A stretch of 64,000 nucleotides of DNA from AWTP1-13 sp963820375 (GCA_963820375.1 CAWFZX010000028.1:62001-126000), one strand, 5' to 3'. Positions 53,559 through 63,548 are shown, counted from the first letter of the stretch. Made by a program: numbers and translations. Notes: generated by a model from the sequence alone, not told the origin.

Positions 53559-55643
53559 ATGGTCCGAATCGCCTCTGACGTCGGTGGCACTTTCACGGAT
53601 AGCATCGCCTACGATCCGGTCTCCAACCGCATTGCCGTATCGAAGGTGTCGACGACGCCGAACGCTCGCGAAGTAGGCACCATCGAAGGCCTGCGACGCA
53701 CACTGCAGGAGTTGGGAAGCACGGGCGGCGCGGTGGCCTACGTGGGCCACGGTATGACCACCGCGACGAACGCCGTCATTCAACGCAACGGTGCCAAGAC
53801 CGCTTTCGTCACCAACCGTGGTTTTGCGGACCTGCTCTTGATCGGGCGGCAGGACCGCCCAAGCCTGTATGCCATCGACGTCGTGCGAGCCCCGCCTCTG
53901 GTGCCGCGCGAATTATGCTACGGCATCAGCGGACGCATTGACGCCAGCGGTCAAGAGATTTGCCCACTGGCGCAACCGGAACTGGAGCTAGCGGCCACCG
54001 ATATGCGCCGCCAAGGGGTCGAGGCGGTCGCGGTCGTGTTTTTGCACGCCTACGCGAACCCACAGCACGAGCGCATCGCCAAAGCGGTGCTCGAACGGCA
54101 TCTGCCCGATGTCAGGATTTGTATCTCCTCGGAGATCCTCTGCGAGTTCCGCGAGTTCGAGCGCGCCAGCACGGTCGTCTTGAACGCCTTTCTCAGCCCA
54201 CTGATGGCAAGCTATCTTGGATCGTTTTCGCAACGCTTGCACGATCTTGAAACCGGATTGGGCATTGGCCGCGACACGCCGATCATGGTGATGGAGGCCG
54301 CCGGTGGGCTGATGACGATTGGGACGGCGCTCGCCAAGCCAGTCCATACCGTACTGTCGGGTCCGGCCGGGGGCGTGGTCGCCGGTGCGCATTTCGCCGG
54401 GCTGGTGGGGGCCAGGAATGTCATTAGCATGGACATCGGTGGCACCAGCACCGACATCAGCCTGATCCGCAACGGGCAGCCGGAGACGACCAGGCAAGCA
54501 AGGATTGGTCAAGTCCCCATTCGCTTTCCGACAATCGGCATCAACGCCATCGGCGCCGGCGGCGGGTCAATCGCTTGGATCGACGATGGCGGAGCCTTGC
54601 GAGTTGGTCCTATTAGCGCCGAGGCCTTGCCCGGCCCCGCCTGCTATGGCCACGGCGGCACTCGGCCAACGATCTCCGACGCGAACCTGGTGCTCGGTAG
54701 ACTCGGTAGCGCAACGCGGCTTGGCGGCAGCCTAAAGCTCAATCTCGGCGCTGCGCAAAAAGCCGTAGAAAACCATATTGCCAACCCGCTCGGCATCGAT
54801 GTGGTGGCTGCCGCAGCAGGTATTCTCCGTGTCGCGCATGCCAACATCGTCCGCGGTATCCGCGTCGTCTCGGTTGAGCACGGCCACGACCCTCGCGAAT
54901 ACGCGCTGGTGCCGTTCGGCGGCGCGGGGCCCATGCACGGCACGCCGGTCGCGCGCGAGCTGCAGATCAGTAGACTAATCATCCCGCCATCGCCGGGCAT
55001 TCTCTGCGCCTTTGGCCAGCTCCTTGCCGATCTGCGCCATGACCTGATCGAGACCCATATTTTCCCGTATGCACCCGACAACGCGGCCCGCGCGCGGACA
55101 ATAGCACTGCGGCTGCGCGAGGAAGCCGCTCAGCTGCTGGCTACCGACCAGGTACCGGCAGACAGGCGCGCGGTCAGTGTGCGCATCGAGGCCCGCTACA
55201 AGGGCCAGAGTTACGAGCTGCCGATTGCTTTCGACTGTCATGACCCGACGGCGTGGTTTCGATTGGACGCTGATTTCCACGCCGCCCATCGGCAGAGATT
55301 TGGTCACGCCGATGCCAGCGCGCCGATCGAGATCGTCGGATTTGCGGCCACGGCCATCGGCAGAGTGGATTCACCGGAATTGCCGACCCTTGCCAGCGGC
55401 AGCGCGACGCCCCCAGGCGAGGCGCGCCGCACCGCGCGGGAGATATTTATTGAGGGCAATGCCGCAGGCGAGACGGGCGATTGGACGCCCGCTACAGTGT
55501 TTGAGCGCAGCAAGCTGCTGGCTGGCAACGAGATCGTGGGACCGGCGGTGATCGAAGAGCTCTCCGCAACCACGGTCCTCTATCCCGGCGATCGCGCCAA
55601 GGTCCATGCCAGCGGCACGTTGCTGGTGGAGTGCGCGCCGTGA
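53559..55643 (+). CDS. hyuA: hydantoinase/oxoprolinase family protein HyuA
   Basis: A 694-residue HyuA-type subunit of the hydantoinase/5-oxoprolinase/acetone-carboxylase family, an ATP-using enzyme. N-terminal IASDVGGTFTDSIAYD is the phosphate-binding motif of the ASKHA-like fold; VISMDIGGTSTDISLI repeats it in the second half, and FPTIGINAIGAGGGSIAWID and FGGAGPMHG are conserved. It works as a complex with HyuB, hydrolysing cyclic amides (5-oxoproline, N-methylhydantoin) or carboxylating ketones. The start is the ATG where the family begins, with no strong ribosome site. Its stop overlaps hyuB (GTGA). Confidence 0.9.
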   Translation: MVRIASDVGGTFTDSIAYDPVSNRIAVSKVSTTPNAREVGTIEGLRRTLQELGSTGGAVAYVGHGMTTATNAVIQRNGAKTAFVTNRGFADLLLIGRQDRPSLYAIDVVRAPPLVPRELCYGISGRIDASGQEICPLAQPELELAATDMRRQGVEAVAVVFLHAYANPQHERIAKAVLERHLPDVRICISSEILCEFREFERASTVVLNAFLSPLMASYLGSFSQRLHDLETGLGIGRDTPIMVMEAAGGLMTIGTALAKPVHTVLSGPAGGVVAGAHFAGLVGARNVISMDIGGTSTDISLIRNGQPETTRQARIGQVPIRFPTIGINAIGAGGGSIAWIDDGGALRVGPISAEALPGPACYGHGGTRPTISDANLVLGRLGSATRLGGSLKLNLGAAQKAVENHIANPLGIDVVAAAAGILRVAHANIVRGIRVVSVEHGHDPREYALVPFGGAGPMHGTPVARELQISRLIIPPSPGILCAFGQLLADLRHDLIETHIFPYAPDNAARARTIALRLREEAAQLLATDQVPADRRAVSVRIEARYKGQSYELPIAFDCHDPTAWFRLDADFHAAHRQRFGHADASAPIEIVGFAATAIGRVDSPELPTLASGSATPPGEARRTAREIFIEGNAAGETGDWTPATVFERSKLLAGNEIVGPAVIEELSATTVLYPGDRAKVHASGTLLVECAP

Positions 55644-57235
55644 AGCAACCTAACCGGGCGTTCGATCCGATCACGCTGGAGGTGCTGCGCAATGCGCTCG
55701 AAGCAACAGCGCAGGAGATGGGAGCAGTTCTCAAGTTGACCTCATTCTCGCCCAACATCAAGGAGCGAATGGACGCGTCCTGCGCGATCTTCGATGCCAA
55801 AGGCCAGCTCGTCGCCCAAGCAGAACACGTGCCGATCCACCTCGGCTCTATGCTCAAAGCCGTGGCACCCACCATCGCCGCTGTCGGCAGAATGGATGCG
55901 GACGATATCGTCATCGTCAACGATCCTTTCATTGGCGGTGCACACCTGCCCGACATCACCCTGATCGCCGCCGTCCACTCGCAAACGAACCTGATCGGAT
56001 ATGTGGCGACACGAGCCCATCACTCCGACGTGGGCGGCATGGAACCAGGCTCGATGCCGGGGCAGTCGACGGAGATCTACCAGGAAGGCATTATTATTCC
56101 GCCGATACGGCTCTATCTGCGAGGAGAGCTGCAGGCCGATGTGATGCGCCTCATCCTCGCCAACGTTCGCACGGCTGCCGAACGGCGTGGTGACCTCAAC
56201 GCGCAGGTGGCAGCGATCAATATCGGCAAGCGCCGACTTGGCGAGCTAGCTCAGCGCTACGGCATTGGCGGACTTGCCGACGGCTTCGCTGCCATTCTCG
56301 ACTATGCCGAGCGGCGCATGCGCAATCGCATCGCCGAGCTGCCTCCAGGCACCTATCTGGCGCAAGACAGTCTCGACGATGACGGCAGTTCTGATGAACC
56401 GGTCCTGGTCAATCTTCGTGTGGATATTGCGCCGGACAAGCTGACCCTGGACTTTGCTGGCTCCGCCCCGCAGCGACGCGGCAACATCAATGCCGTCGCC
56501 CCTATGACGCACTCCGCGGTTTTCTTTGCGATCAAAATTCTCACCGACCCGACCATTCCGGCCAATGCCGGCATTCTGCGGCCGGTCGAGATCAAAATCC
56601 CCAAGGGCTCATTTCTCGATGCCCAGCTCCCTGCGGCCGTCTGCGCCGGCAACACCGAGACGACGCAACGAATCGCCGATACGGTTTTGAAGGCGTTCGC
56701 GCAGTTCGCGCCGGAGCGCATACCAGCAGCCAGCCAGGGCACAATGAACCTGATTGGCGTCGGTGGCGTCGACCCACGCAGCGGCCGACCCTACACCTAT
56801 ATCGAGACCATTGCCGGCGGCCAGGGTGGTCGCCCCGCCGGCGACGGCATGGACGCCGTCCAGTGCAATATGACGAACACGATGAATACCCCTGTTGAGG
56901 CGTTAGAAATCTCCTATCCCCTTCGCGTCGAGCGCTACGAGATCCGCGAGGGGTCGGGGGGCCAGGGACGGCATCGCGGTGGAAACGGCGTGGTTCGTTC
57001 CCTGACGATCATCGATCACCAGGCAAGGGTCTCCTTGCAGTCGGACCGGCGTCGATTTGCCCCTTATGGATTGGGCGGGGGCGGCGACGGCATGCCCGGC
57101 TGCAACTGGACACGTGACCAGCATGGCAAGGTGCGGCAACTGCCGGGCAAAGTTTCTCTCACCTTGCGATCGGGAGAAACGATCGGGGTCGAGACACCGG
57201 GCGGGGGTGGATGGGGTCGCCAGGATGCAGATTGA
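55640..57235 (+). CDS. hyuB: hydantoinase/oxoprolinase family protein HyuB
   Basis: A 531-residue HyuB-type subunit. Family signatures: DPITLEVLRNALEATAQEMG, SFSPNIKERMDASCAIFD, HVPIHLGSM, NDPFIGGAHLPDITL, RAHHSDVGGMEPGSMP, and near the end GGQGGRPAGDGMDAV and the glycine-rich tail. The GTG at 55640 overlapping the hyuA stop is taken as start; a GTG three codons earlier exists. It pairs with HyuA; the following TRAP transporter presumably imports the substrate. Confidence 0.92.
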   Translation: MKQPNRAFDPITLEVLRNALEATAQEMGAVLKLTSFSPNIKERMDASCAIFDAKGQLVAQAEHVPIHLGSMLKAVAPTIAAVGRMDADDIVIVNDPFIGGAHLPDITLIAAVHSQTNLIGYVATRAHHSDVGGMEPGSMPGQSTEIYQEGIIIPPIRLYLRGELQADVMRLILANVRTAAERRGDLNAQVAAINIGKRRLGELAQRYGIGGLADGFAAILDYAERRMRNRIAELPPGTYLAQDSLDDDGSSDEPVLVNLRVDIAPDKLTLDFAGSAPQRRGNINAVAPMTHSAVFFAIKILTDPTIPANAGILRPVEIKIPKGSFLDAQLPAAVCAGNTETTQRIADTVLKAFAQFAPERIPAASQGTMNLIGVGGVDPRSGRPYTYIETIAGGQGGRPAGDGMDAVQCNMTNTMNTPVEALEISYPLRVERYEIREGSGGQGRHRGGNGVVRSLTIIDHQARVSLQSDRRRFAPYGLGGGGDGMPGCNWTRDQHGKVRQLPGKVSLTLRSGETIGVETPGGGGWGRQDAD

Positions 57236-57374
57236 AGCCCAGCCGGCAAGGCTTACAGCGACCAGAGATTGCACAAACAGGACAACTCGCTGCCGCCAAC
57301 GGCAGCACTATTGCAGAGTTCCCGTTGGTAGAAGATGCTAGTTGTCCAGTTGGATGAAAAACGGGAGGAGTTGA

Positions 57375-58427
57375 ATGCGTTCTACCATCGCCGCCGCCGT
57401 GTGTGTTGGGACCGTTGCCTTGGCTGGCAGCGCTTACGCACAGCAGCTGGACAAGAAGGAGTTCAATATCGTCGGCACGTGGAATTTCCTGACCAACTGG
57501 CAGAAGCTGGAGCAGCCCCTCTGGGTCACCGACATGCCGGCGGCCTCCGGCGGAAATATCAAGGGCAACATCAAGTCCATTACCGAGGTCAATCTCAAGG
57601 GTACGGAGCTCCTGCGCCTGCTCAAGCAAGGCGTTTTTGACATGGCTGCGGCCCTGCCGATCTACGTTGAAGATGGCGGTGCCGTGATTGAGGCTTCCGA
57701 CATCGCTGGCGTTGCCAAGGACTTCAAGATGGGCCGCGAGATCGCTGCAGCCTGGTTGCCCGAGATGCAGACGGTGATGAAGGAACGGCATGGCGCGACA
57801 ATCCTGGCGACCTTCCCGTTCCCGGAGCAGGTGTTCTACTGCAGGGGCGACATCAAGAGCATCGAGGATCTCAAGGGCAAGAAGATCCGTGTCCAGGGCA
57901 CGTCGCAGGGTGATTTCGCCGCCGCCGTCGGCGCCTCGGCGGTCACGATACCGTTCGGCGAGGTCGTTCCGGCGCTTGAAAAGGGAGTGGTTGACTGCGG
58001 TATCACCGGTACCATGCCCGGTTACAAGGCGAAGTGGACCGAGGTAACGAATACCCTCTTCCGTCTGCCGGTCGGCTACACCATCGGCATTTGGGTTGTG
58101 AACCTGAACGTGTGGAACAAGCTATCGAAGGACACCCAGGCGTTTATCGAGAAACAGATGCAGGCACACGAGGACAAGTCCTGGAAAGTGATCGAGGACG
58201 AGACAGAGGAAGGTGTGGCTTGCAACACCGGCGCTGGTCCCTGCTCGGTCGGACCGGCCGGCAAGCTCAAGCTCGTCAAGCCCTCCGACGCTGACCTGAA
58301 GGCGCGCGAGAAGGCACTCAATGAAGTCGTGCTCAGCCGTTGGGCCAAGCGCTGCGGCGATGCCTGCGCCGCGAAATGGAACGAGCTCGTTGGCAAGAAA
58401 TACAATCTCACCGCCAAGGCAAACTGA
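57375..58427 (+). CDS. dctP: TRAP transporter substrate-binding protein DctP
   Basis: A 350-residue periplasmic TRAP binding protein: signal peptide (ending SAYAQ), then IVGTWNFLTNWQKLEQPLW, and the DctP hallmark SIEDLKGKKIRVQGT with a downstream FGEVVPALEKGVVDCGITG (the conserved arginine that contacts carboxylates is R in KIRVQG). GGGAGGAG precedes the ATG. Four cysteines in the tail (CNTGAGPCSVG, RCGDACAAKW) are unusual and may form disulfides. It should bind an organic acid connected with HyuAB. Confidence 0.88.
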   Translation: MRSTIAAAVCVGTVALAGSAYAQQLDKKEFNIVGTWNFLTNWQKLEQPLWVTDMPAASGGNIKGNIKSITEVNLKGTELLRLLKQGVFDMAAALPIYVEDGGAVIEASDIAGVAKDFKMGREIAAAWLPEMQTVMKERHGATILATFPFPEQVFYCRGDIKSIEDLKGKKIRVQGTSQGDFAAAVGASAVTIPFGEVVPALEKGVVDCGITGTMPGYKAKWTEVTNTLFRLPVGYTIGIWVVNLNVWNKLSKDTQAFIEKQMQAHEDKSWKVIEDETEEGVACNTGAGPCSVGPAGKLKLVKPSDADLKAREKALNEVVLSRWAKRCGDACAAKWNELVGKKYNLTAKAN

Positions 58428-58479
58428 CGACGTCAGAGGCTCGGCTGTCCATCTGGATCGGGGGGTCATTGGGACGGTG

Positions 58480-59097
58480 ATGGATCTGGCCTGGAGAGCC
58501 GTAGCCGCTCTGGCGCGCGTCGCCATCTGGTTTGGCGGCGCGATGTTGTTTGCAGCGGCAGCAATTGTCACGGCCGAGGTCCTGCTACGCAAGGGCCTTG
58601 GCGCCCTTTTCGGCTCCAATTTCGTATTCTCGGGTTCGGACGAAATCTCCGGGTATCTGTTTGCGGTCGGCACCAGCTGGTCGATGGCGCATGTTCTGGT
58701 CACCCGGGGGCACGTCCGCATCGATGTCCTCTATGGCGCTTTCGGACCGCGCGCGCGAACCCTGCTTGATCTTTTTGCCCTGATTGTTCTCGCCATCTTC
58801 GTGGCGGTGCTGCTGGAGCGTACCTGGGACGTCGCCTCCACCAGCTACTCCGAGGGTATTCGCTCCAACACACCGCTTCGACTGCCGCTGGCTTGGTCGC
58901 AGCTGCCCTGGTTTGGCGGCATTGCCCTGTTTGCGGTTGCTCTGCTGCTGGCCATCTTGCGCACGCTCTCGAGCCTCCTGCGCGGCGACTATGCCGCAGC
59001 CGCCGAGATATCCGGTGCAATCACGCAGGACGAAGAAATCGAGAGTGAGCTCGTGGGGCTTGGACTCCACAAGGAAAAGGCGCGGGCGGGGAACTAG
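58480..59097 (+). CDS. dctQ: TRAP transporter small permease DctQ
   Basis: A 205-residue membrane protein with four helices in the DctQ pattern (LARVAIWFGGAMLFAAAAIVTAEVLLRK; SGSDEISGYLFAVGTSWSMAHVLVTRGHVRIDVLY; the third around LFALIVLAIFVAVLL; the last around LPWFGGIALFAVALLLAIL). The GHVRIDVLY run is diagnostic. A longer frame from 58321 runs antiparallel-like into dctP and is rejected. Two bases separate it from dctM. Confidence 0.85.
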   Translation: MDLAWRAVAALARVAIWFGGAMLFAAAAIVTAEVLLRKGLGALFGSNFVFSGSDEISGYLFAVGTSWSMAHVLVTRGHVRIDVLYGAFGPRARTLLDLFALIVLAIFVAVLLERTWDVASTSYSEGIRSNTPLRLPLAWSQLPWFGGIALFAVALLLAILRTLSSLLRGDYAAAAEISGAITQDEEIESELVGLGLHKEKARAGN

Positions 59098-59099
59098 CA

Positions 59100-60386
59100 A
59101 TGCTCGCCACCACACTCTTTCTCCTCATCGTGCTGCTGGCGCTGAGCGTACCGGTGGCGGCGGTGATGGGTGTGCTCGGCCTGGCCCTCAATCAGTTTTA
59201 CGCCTCAATGCCGCTGCATCGGGCGATGGGCGAGATCATCTGGAATGCCTCCAGCGAGTATATTCTCATCGCTATTCCCTTGTTCGTGATGCTGGGCGAG
59301 ATCCTGTTGCGGGCGGGTATTGCCGAGAGGGTCTATAATGCGATCGCACAATGGCTGTCCTGGCTGCCGGGCGGCCTGATGCACGCCAACATTGGCGCCT
59401 GCGCCATGTTCGCGGCGACCTCTGGCTCAAGCGTCGCCACCGCCGCAACGATCGGAACGGTCGCGCTTCCCCAGATCCAGAAGCGCAAGTACGATGAGCC
59501 CCTTTTTCTCGGGACCATCGCGGCCGGCGGGACGCTCGGCATTCTGATCCCGCCCTCGATCAATTTCATTCTGTACGGACTGCTGACCAACAGCTCGGTC
59601 CCGCGCCTCTACCTTGCAGGCTTCATGCCCGGCTTTTTGCTGGCGGCCTTGTTCATGTTGATCGTGTTCCTGGCCTGTAGCATTAACCGCAGCAAAGGTG
59701 GGATACCGATCGAGACCAGCTGGGTCAGCCGCTTTCGCGTTCTGCCTAGCCTGATCCCGCCCCTATTCATCTTCCTCGTCGTCGTCGGATCCATCTACGC
59801 CGGCCTTGCTACGCCGACCGAGGCCGCCTCGCTTGGCGTGATTGCAGCCCTCGCGTTGGCCGCCTGGGAGCGGCGCGTTTCGTTGACGATGCTGCGCGCG
59901 GTTGGCGAAGGCACCATGCGCACGACCGCCATGATCATGCTGATCATTATGGCCGCGCAGTTCCTCAATTTCGTGCTGGCGGCCATTGGCGTGACCGACG
60001 GCATCGGCAAGGCGATAGAGGCGCTCGGCCTCGGCAAGATCGGCACGATGATCTTGATCGTGATCTTCTACGTGATCCTCGGCTGCTTCATGGAAACCAT
60101 CTCCATGATGATCCTGACGACGCCGTTCATCTTTCCAATTGTCGTCAAGCTTGGTTGGGATCCGATCTGGTGGGGTGTCGTTCTGACCATCCTGATCGAG
60201 GTGGCTTTGATTACGCCGCCGGTGGGGCTCAACCTCTACGTGGTGCAGGGTATGCGCGGGCGTGGCTCGATCAACGAAGTCATCCGCGGTTCACTCCCGT
60301 TCGTTATCGCCATGCTCGCGCTGATCGCACTGCTGATGGCGGCTCCCGACATCGCGCTTTGGTTGCCGCGCTATTTCATGGGATAG
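59100..60386 (+). CDS. dctM: TRAP transporter large permease DctM
   Basis: A 428-residue permease with about 11-12 helices, typical DctM length. Landmarks: FAATSGSSVATAATIGTVALPQ, GTLGILIPPSINFILYG, GLATPTEAASLGVIAALALA, and GCFMETISMMILTTPFIFPI. It forms the sodium-driven transport core with DctQ, fed by DctP. Last gene of the hyuAB-dctPQM operon. Confidence 0.92.
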   Translation: MLATTLFLLIVLLALSVPVAAVMGVLGLALNQFYASMPLHRAMGEIIWNASSEYILIAIPLFVMLGEILLRAGIAERVYNAIAQWLSWLPGGLMHANIGACAMFAATSGSSVATAATIGTVALPQIQKRKYDEPLFLGTIAAGGTLGILIPPSINFILYGLLTNSSVPRLYLAGFMPGFLLAALFMLIVFLACSINRSKGGIPIETSWVSRFRVLPSLIPPLFIFLVVVGSIYAGLATPTEAASLGVIAALALAAWERRVSLTMLRAVGEGTMRTTAMIMLIIMAAQFLNFVLAAIGVTDGIGKAIEALGLGKIGTMILIVIFYVILGCFMETISMMILTTPFIFPIVVKLGWDPIWWGVVLTILIEVALITPPVGLNLYVVQGMRGRGSINEVIRGSLPFVIAMLALIALLMAAPDIALWLPRYFMG

Positions 60387-61005
60387 GCGCTTTGGCGCTG
60401 CGACCGCGAGCCTTGCCAGCACCAAGCGCGCCGGCAGCGCTCTTGGCCTTAAATTTCGCGCCGAAGCCGGGGCAGCTGGAGCTGTGTCAAGCCACAGGGT
60501 GGTGCTTGCAGCGGCGGCCGCATGCCGGCGTGCCGACAAGGCGGGCAACAGGTTGCCCTGCTCCGCCACGCCTGCGGGGGCTCAGCGGGGCGCGGCTGTT
60601 GACCGCGCAGCCTTCGGCCGTGCCGATTTAGCGTGGGCTGCCACCGTCGACGTAATGGGTGGCATAAAGGGTCGCTGCCAGCCCCCGGTCAGCCCATCAG
60701 CGGCCGCGCCCGCCAAAGTCGGCGAGCGCGGTGCGCCTGCCCGCAGGGCCCATAACAAAGGCCGTGTGCGGCGCCATCGCGCAAGCCCGCTCGATTTGCC
60801 CGACGTAGGATTTCCCTCAGCGCCGCGCGCGGAAAACTGATATCCTTTTCGTAGCGCTTCTATGAGGCGATCGAGTGCGGCAGGTGGCATTTTGCGCGGG
60901 GTTGGTGACGTCGTTGTGTGCACCGCTGTATGCACGGGCGCTGAAGATTGGCACTGGCAAGCAAATCCGCAAGCTGCTGGTTTTTGAATTTCGCTGAGAC
61001 AGCAG
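60387..61005. other. intergenic region, no gene recognised
   Basis: About 620 bases. Open frames on both strands have proline/arginine-rich translations with no family pattern. A terminator for the TRAP operon is expected at the left end but no clean hairpin with a T tract was seen. Confidence 0.4.
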
Positions 61006-61010
61006 CTCTC

Positions 61011-62153
61011 GTGTCCCGCTCGTGCCGGAGTGGCGTTGCAACGCGCATCTTGCTGGCGTTGGCGGGCGCGGTCGCCGTGGTTCTTGTTGCGGCCGGCGCC
61101 GGCGGTCGTGGCTTGGCGACGCCCGCCCTGGCCCAGGCAGGTGCGCTCACTCAAGCGCAGGCGGCGGCAGGCGCGGCATATGACAAGGCCTTGCACGAGT
61201 TCAAAGAGATCCTCGCCAAGCGGCGCGCGCAGATCGATGCCAGGCAAGCCTTACCGAACCTTCCGGGGCAGGCCGTCTACCTCGCCCGCCTCAAGGTTAT
61301 GAGCACTTACAAGGACCTCACCGACGCGCTGCCATCGCGCATCGGGCGGCCCAACAGGTTCGGCGTTCCGCCGGCCTACTTCGCGGTCGACATCGAGCCG
61401 CTGATCGAGGAATACGCCGCGCTCTTTCGCATCATGCAGGCGCCGCCGGCAGACGCGCAGGCCTCCAGCACACCCTTCAAGGACGTCGTTGATCTCGGCA
61501 CGGCGATTGCGCGCGCGAAGGGCCTCGATGCCGCGACCGCCGACGCGGCGGGCCGCATCAGCCTCGGGCTTTTCTTTGCGGAGACGAACGGCAATCAGAA
61601 CATCGGCAATGCTCGCTCCAACAAGTACAAGGGTAGCTTGCAGACCGGCCCGACGGAAGATCGAAGCGGGAGCAGGGCGTGGGCCGCGATCAAGCCGAAG
61701 GTCGCGGCGCTCGATCCCGTGGTGGCCGCCCGCGATGACAAGGAGGTGGCGCGCGTCGGCCATGGCGACCAGCGGTTCAACCATTGGACGGCGGTACGCA
61801 ACGGGCTGATGCACGCCCATGCCGATTTGTTCCCGCAGATCCCCGCCATCGTGAAGCTGCTTCCCGATCGGATCGATCAGATGAAGCTGTTTGAGCTGAT
61901 CCAGATCATCCCTACGCCAACGCGCGCCGCGCTTGCGTCGGGCAACTTCGCGGCCTATCGCATTTCAGAGCCGAGGATCATGGCATTCCTGCGCAACAAC
62001 AGCATTTTCACTTTTGGCACTGCCGACCGCGCAAGATCCTCCGCGACCTTTCGCGAGATCCTCGATGCGATGTGGCTGTTCAACGAAAAATTCGAACGCG
62101 CACAGGCCAGATTCGAAGAGGTCAAAGCTCAGGAGAGGGGACGGGCCCGATAA
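61011..62153 (+). CDS. exported hypothetical protein, possibly lysozyme-like
   Basis: A 380-residue protein from a GTG; the first 45 residues form a signal or anchor helix (RILLALAGAVAVVLVAAGAGG). The mature part is mainly helical. At about residue 190-215 it reads LGLFFAETNGNQNIGNARSNKYKGSLQTG: a Glu followed at distance by G-S-L-Q resembles the E...GLMQ active-site pattern of lytic transglycosylases, but the rest does not match that family as I know it. No named family recognised. Stand-alone gene; start uncertain (a longer frame from 60948 is open). Confidence 0.55.
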   Translation: MSRSCRSGVATRILLALAGAVAVVLVAAGAGGRGLATPALAQAGALTQAQAAAGAAYDKALHEFKEILAKRRAQIDARQALPNLPGQAVYLARLKVMSTYKDLTDALPSRIGRPNRFGVPPAYFAVDIEPLIEEYAALFRIMQAPPADAQASSTPFKDVVDLGTAIARAKGLDAATADAAGRISLGLFFAETNGNQNIGNARSNKYKGSLQTGPTEDRSGSRAWAAIKPKVAALDPVVAARDDKEVARVGHGDQRFNHWTAVRNGLMHAHADLFPQIPAIVKLLPDRIDQMKLFELIQIIPTPTRAALASGNFAAYRISEPRIMAFLRNNSIFTFGTADRARSSATFREILDAMWLFNEKFERAQARFEEVKAQERGRAR

Positions 62154-62336
62154 TCATCGCATCGCCAGCCCAGGAATGAGCCCTGTGACGGAGCTCGCTG
62201 CACGGCATGAGGTGGCTTGTGGCACGAAACTCCCATTGATGACCCGGCAGCGGGTTCGGTCCGGCCGGGTAGGTCCAGCTGCCGTCGGCGCGGTGACGAG
62301 CCGAGCTTGCCGGCGGCATGCCTCTTCGTAACGGCT

Positions 62337-62765
62337 TCAACGTTTGGCTGGCCGATTGCCAATGCTTTGTGACAGGCGCATAAGGTAGCCATCCGGAACC
62401 TCGACCGCGAATTGACGAGCACCAAGGATTCGACGCACCATGCTGCGTCGATACCATCGCTCCTCTATCGGCAGGAAGCAGTCCTTTCCCGCAGCAACGA
62501 TGGCTAAGTGCAGTTGATCGACGTTGCAAACTTTGATCTCGAAATTGACGCCACGCCCAAATGGTTTGGCTAGTTCGGCATTCGGCCACAGACGATCATG
62601 CGTTTTGGGCTGCTCCAGCATAAGTTCCGCTCCCTCTCGTTCGAGGAAAGCAAATCGATCCTCCGGGCGGGCGTAGAGAACTCCGAAACCAAGAAGGCCA
62701 ACGTAGAATTGTAGGCTTTGGTCCAGATTGGAGCAGATCAATTCTGGTACAAGGCGCGCTCCCAT
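62337..62765 (-). CDS. VOC-family (glyoxalase/bleomycin-resistance-like) protein
   Basis: A 142-residue single-domain vicinal-oxygen-chelate protein: LVPELICSNLDQSLQFYVGLLGFGVLYARPEDRFAFLEREGAELML is the first beta-alpha-beta-beta-beta module; VNFEIKVCNVDQLHLAIVAAG and FAVEVPDGYLMRL form the second. Similar proteins are annotated as bleomycin-resistance proteins, but the fold does not predict substrate. It lies 78 bases downstream of the alpha/beta hydrolase on the same strand and may share its transcript. Confidence 0.82.
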   Translation of the reverse strand: MGARLVPELICSNLDQSLQFYVGLLGFGVLYARPEDRFAFLEREGAELMLEQPKTHDRLWPNAELAKPFGRGVNFEIKVCNVDQLHLAIVAAGKDCFLPIEERWYRRSMVRRILGARQFAVEVPDGYLMRLSQSIGNRPAKR

Positions 62766-62843
62766 AGGTCCCCACTACAGTACTTTTCACTGCGCTTGGC
62801 TGCCTCTCTTCCTGGTACTCTTAATCTTGATGTGGTCGACTGG

Positions 62844-63548
62844 CTACGCAGCTGCAATGAGCATGTCAGCAAGTTCCTCGGGGCGATCCAACATGACGAT
62901 GTGTCCGCAGTCGATACGCTTGACCACCCACGCCGGATTTTGCTCGTACAGCCGCGCAAATTTTTCAAACGGCGAGCACCATCCAGTTGCCAGGATGTAG
63001 GTCCTGCGTGGCACCCCTTCCCGAGCACCAGTCAAGCTTAGTTTCTGCTCAAAGCTGGCGAGCGGATGCTTGACTAACTTTGCCCTAGCCCACTCGACGT
63101 CCGCGGCATTGAGGTTAACGCGTTCGGCTGCTGGCGGCGTGATTTTGTAGCCCTCCCCATTCTGCTGCGCATCTTGGCGCATCAGCTGAACGTATTCGGG
63201 TGGGAACAAGTCCATGTGGCACTGACCATCCTCCGGGACGAAGGCATCCACGAAGACAAGAGACCGAATCTTATCAACGACCTTCTCGGTGACACCCGAT
63301 ATGACCATGCCACCATAGGAATGGCCGCAGAGCACGATGTCAGAAAGTTCTTCCCAACGGATCAGACCCAGCACGTCGTCAATGTGAGTATCGAGCGCGA
63401 TGGACGGGTTGACGAGATGGGCCCGCTCGCCAAGACCAGTGAGCGTCGGAGTGTGGACTTCGTGGCCGGCCCGTCGAAGCAACCTACTCACCCGCTGGTA
63501 GCACCACCCGCCTAGATTAGCGCCGTGGACCAAGACAAATGTCGCCAT
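62844..63548 (-). CDS. alpha/beta hydrolase (esterase-like)
   Basis: A 234-residue alpha/beta-fold hydrolase of the EstC/methylesterase-like group. Oxyanion-hole HGANLGGW, nucleophile elbow CGHSYGGMV (Ser near residue 80), acid in VFVDAFVPEDG, and the catalytic His in CGHIVMLDRPEEL. GGAGG precedes the ATG. A decayed relative of its middle part lies at 42514-42710. Probable cytoplasmic carboxylesterase; substrate unknown. Confidence 0.88.
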   Translation of the reverse strand: MATFVLVHGANLGGWCYQRVSRLLRRAGHEVHTPTLTGLGERAHLVNPSIALDTHIDDVLGLIRWEELSDIVLCGHSYGGMVISGVTEKVVDKIRSLVFVDAFVPEDGQCHMDLFPPEYVQLMRQDAQQNGEGYKITPPAAERVNLNAADVEWARAKLVKHPLASFEQKLSLTGAREGVPRRTYILATGWCSPFEKFARLYEQNPAWVVKRIDCGHIVMLDRPEELADMLIAAA

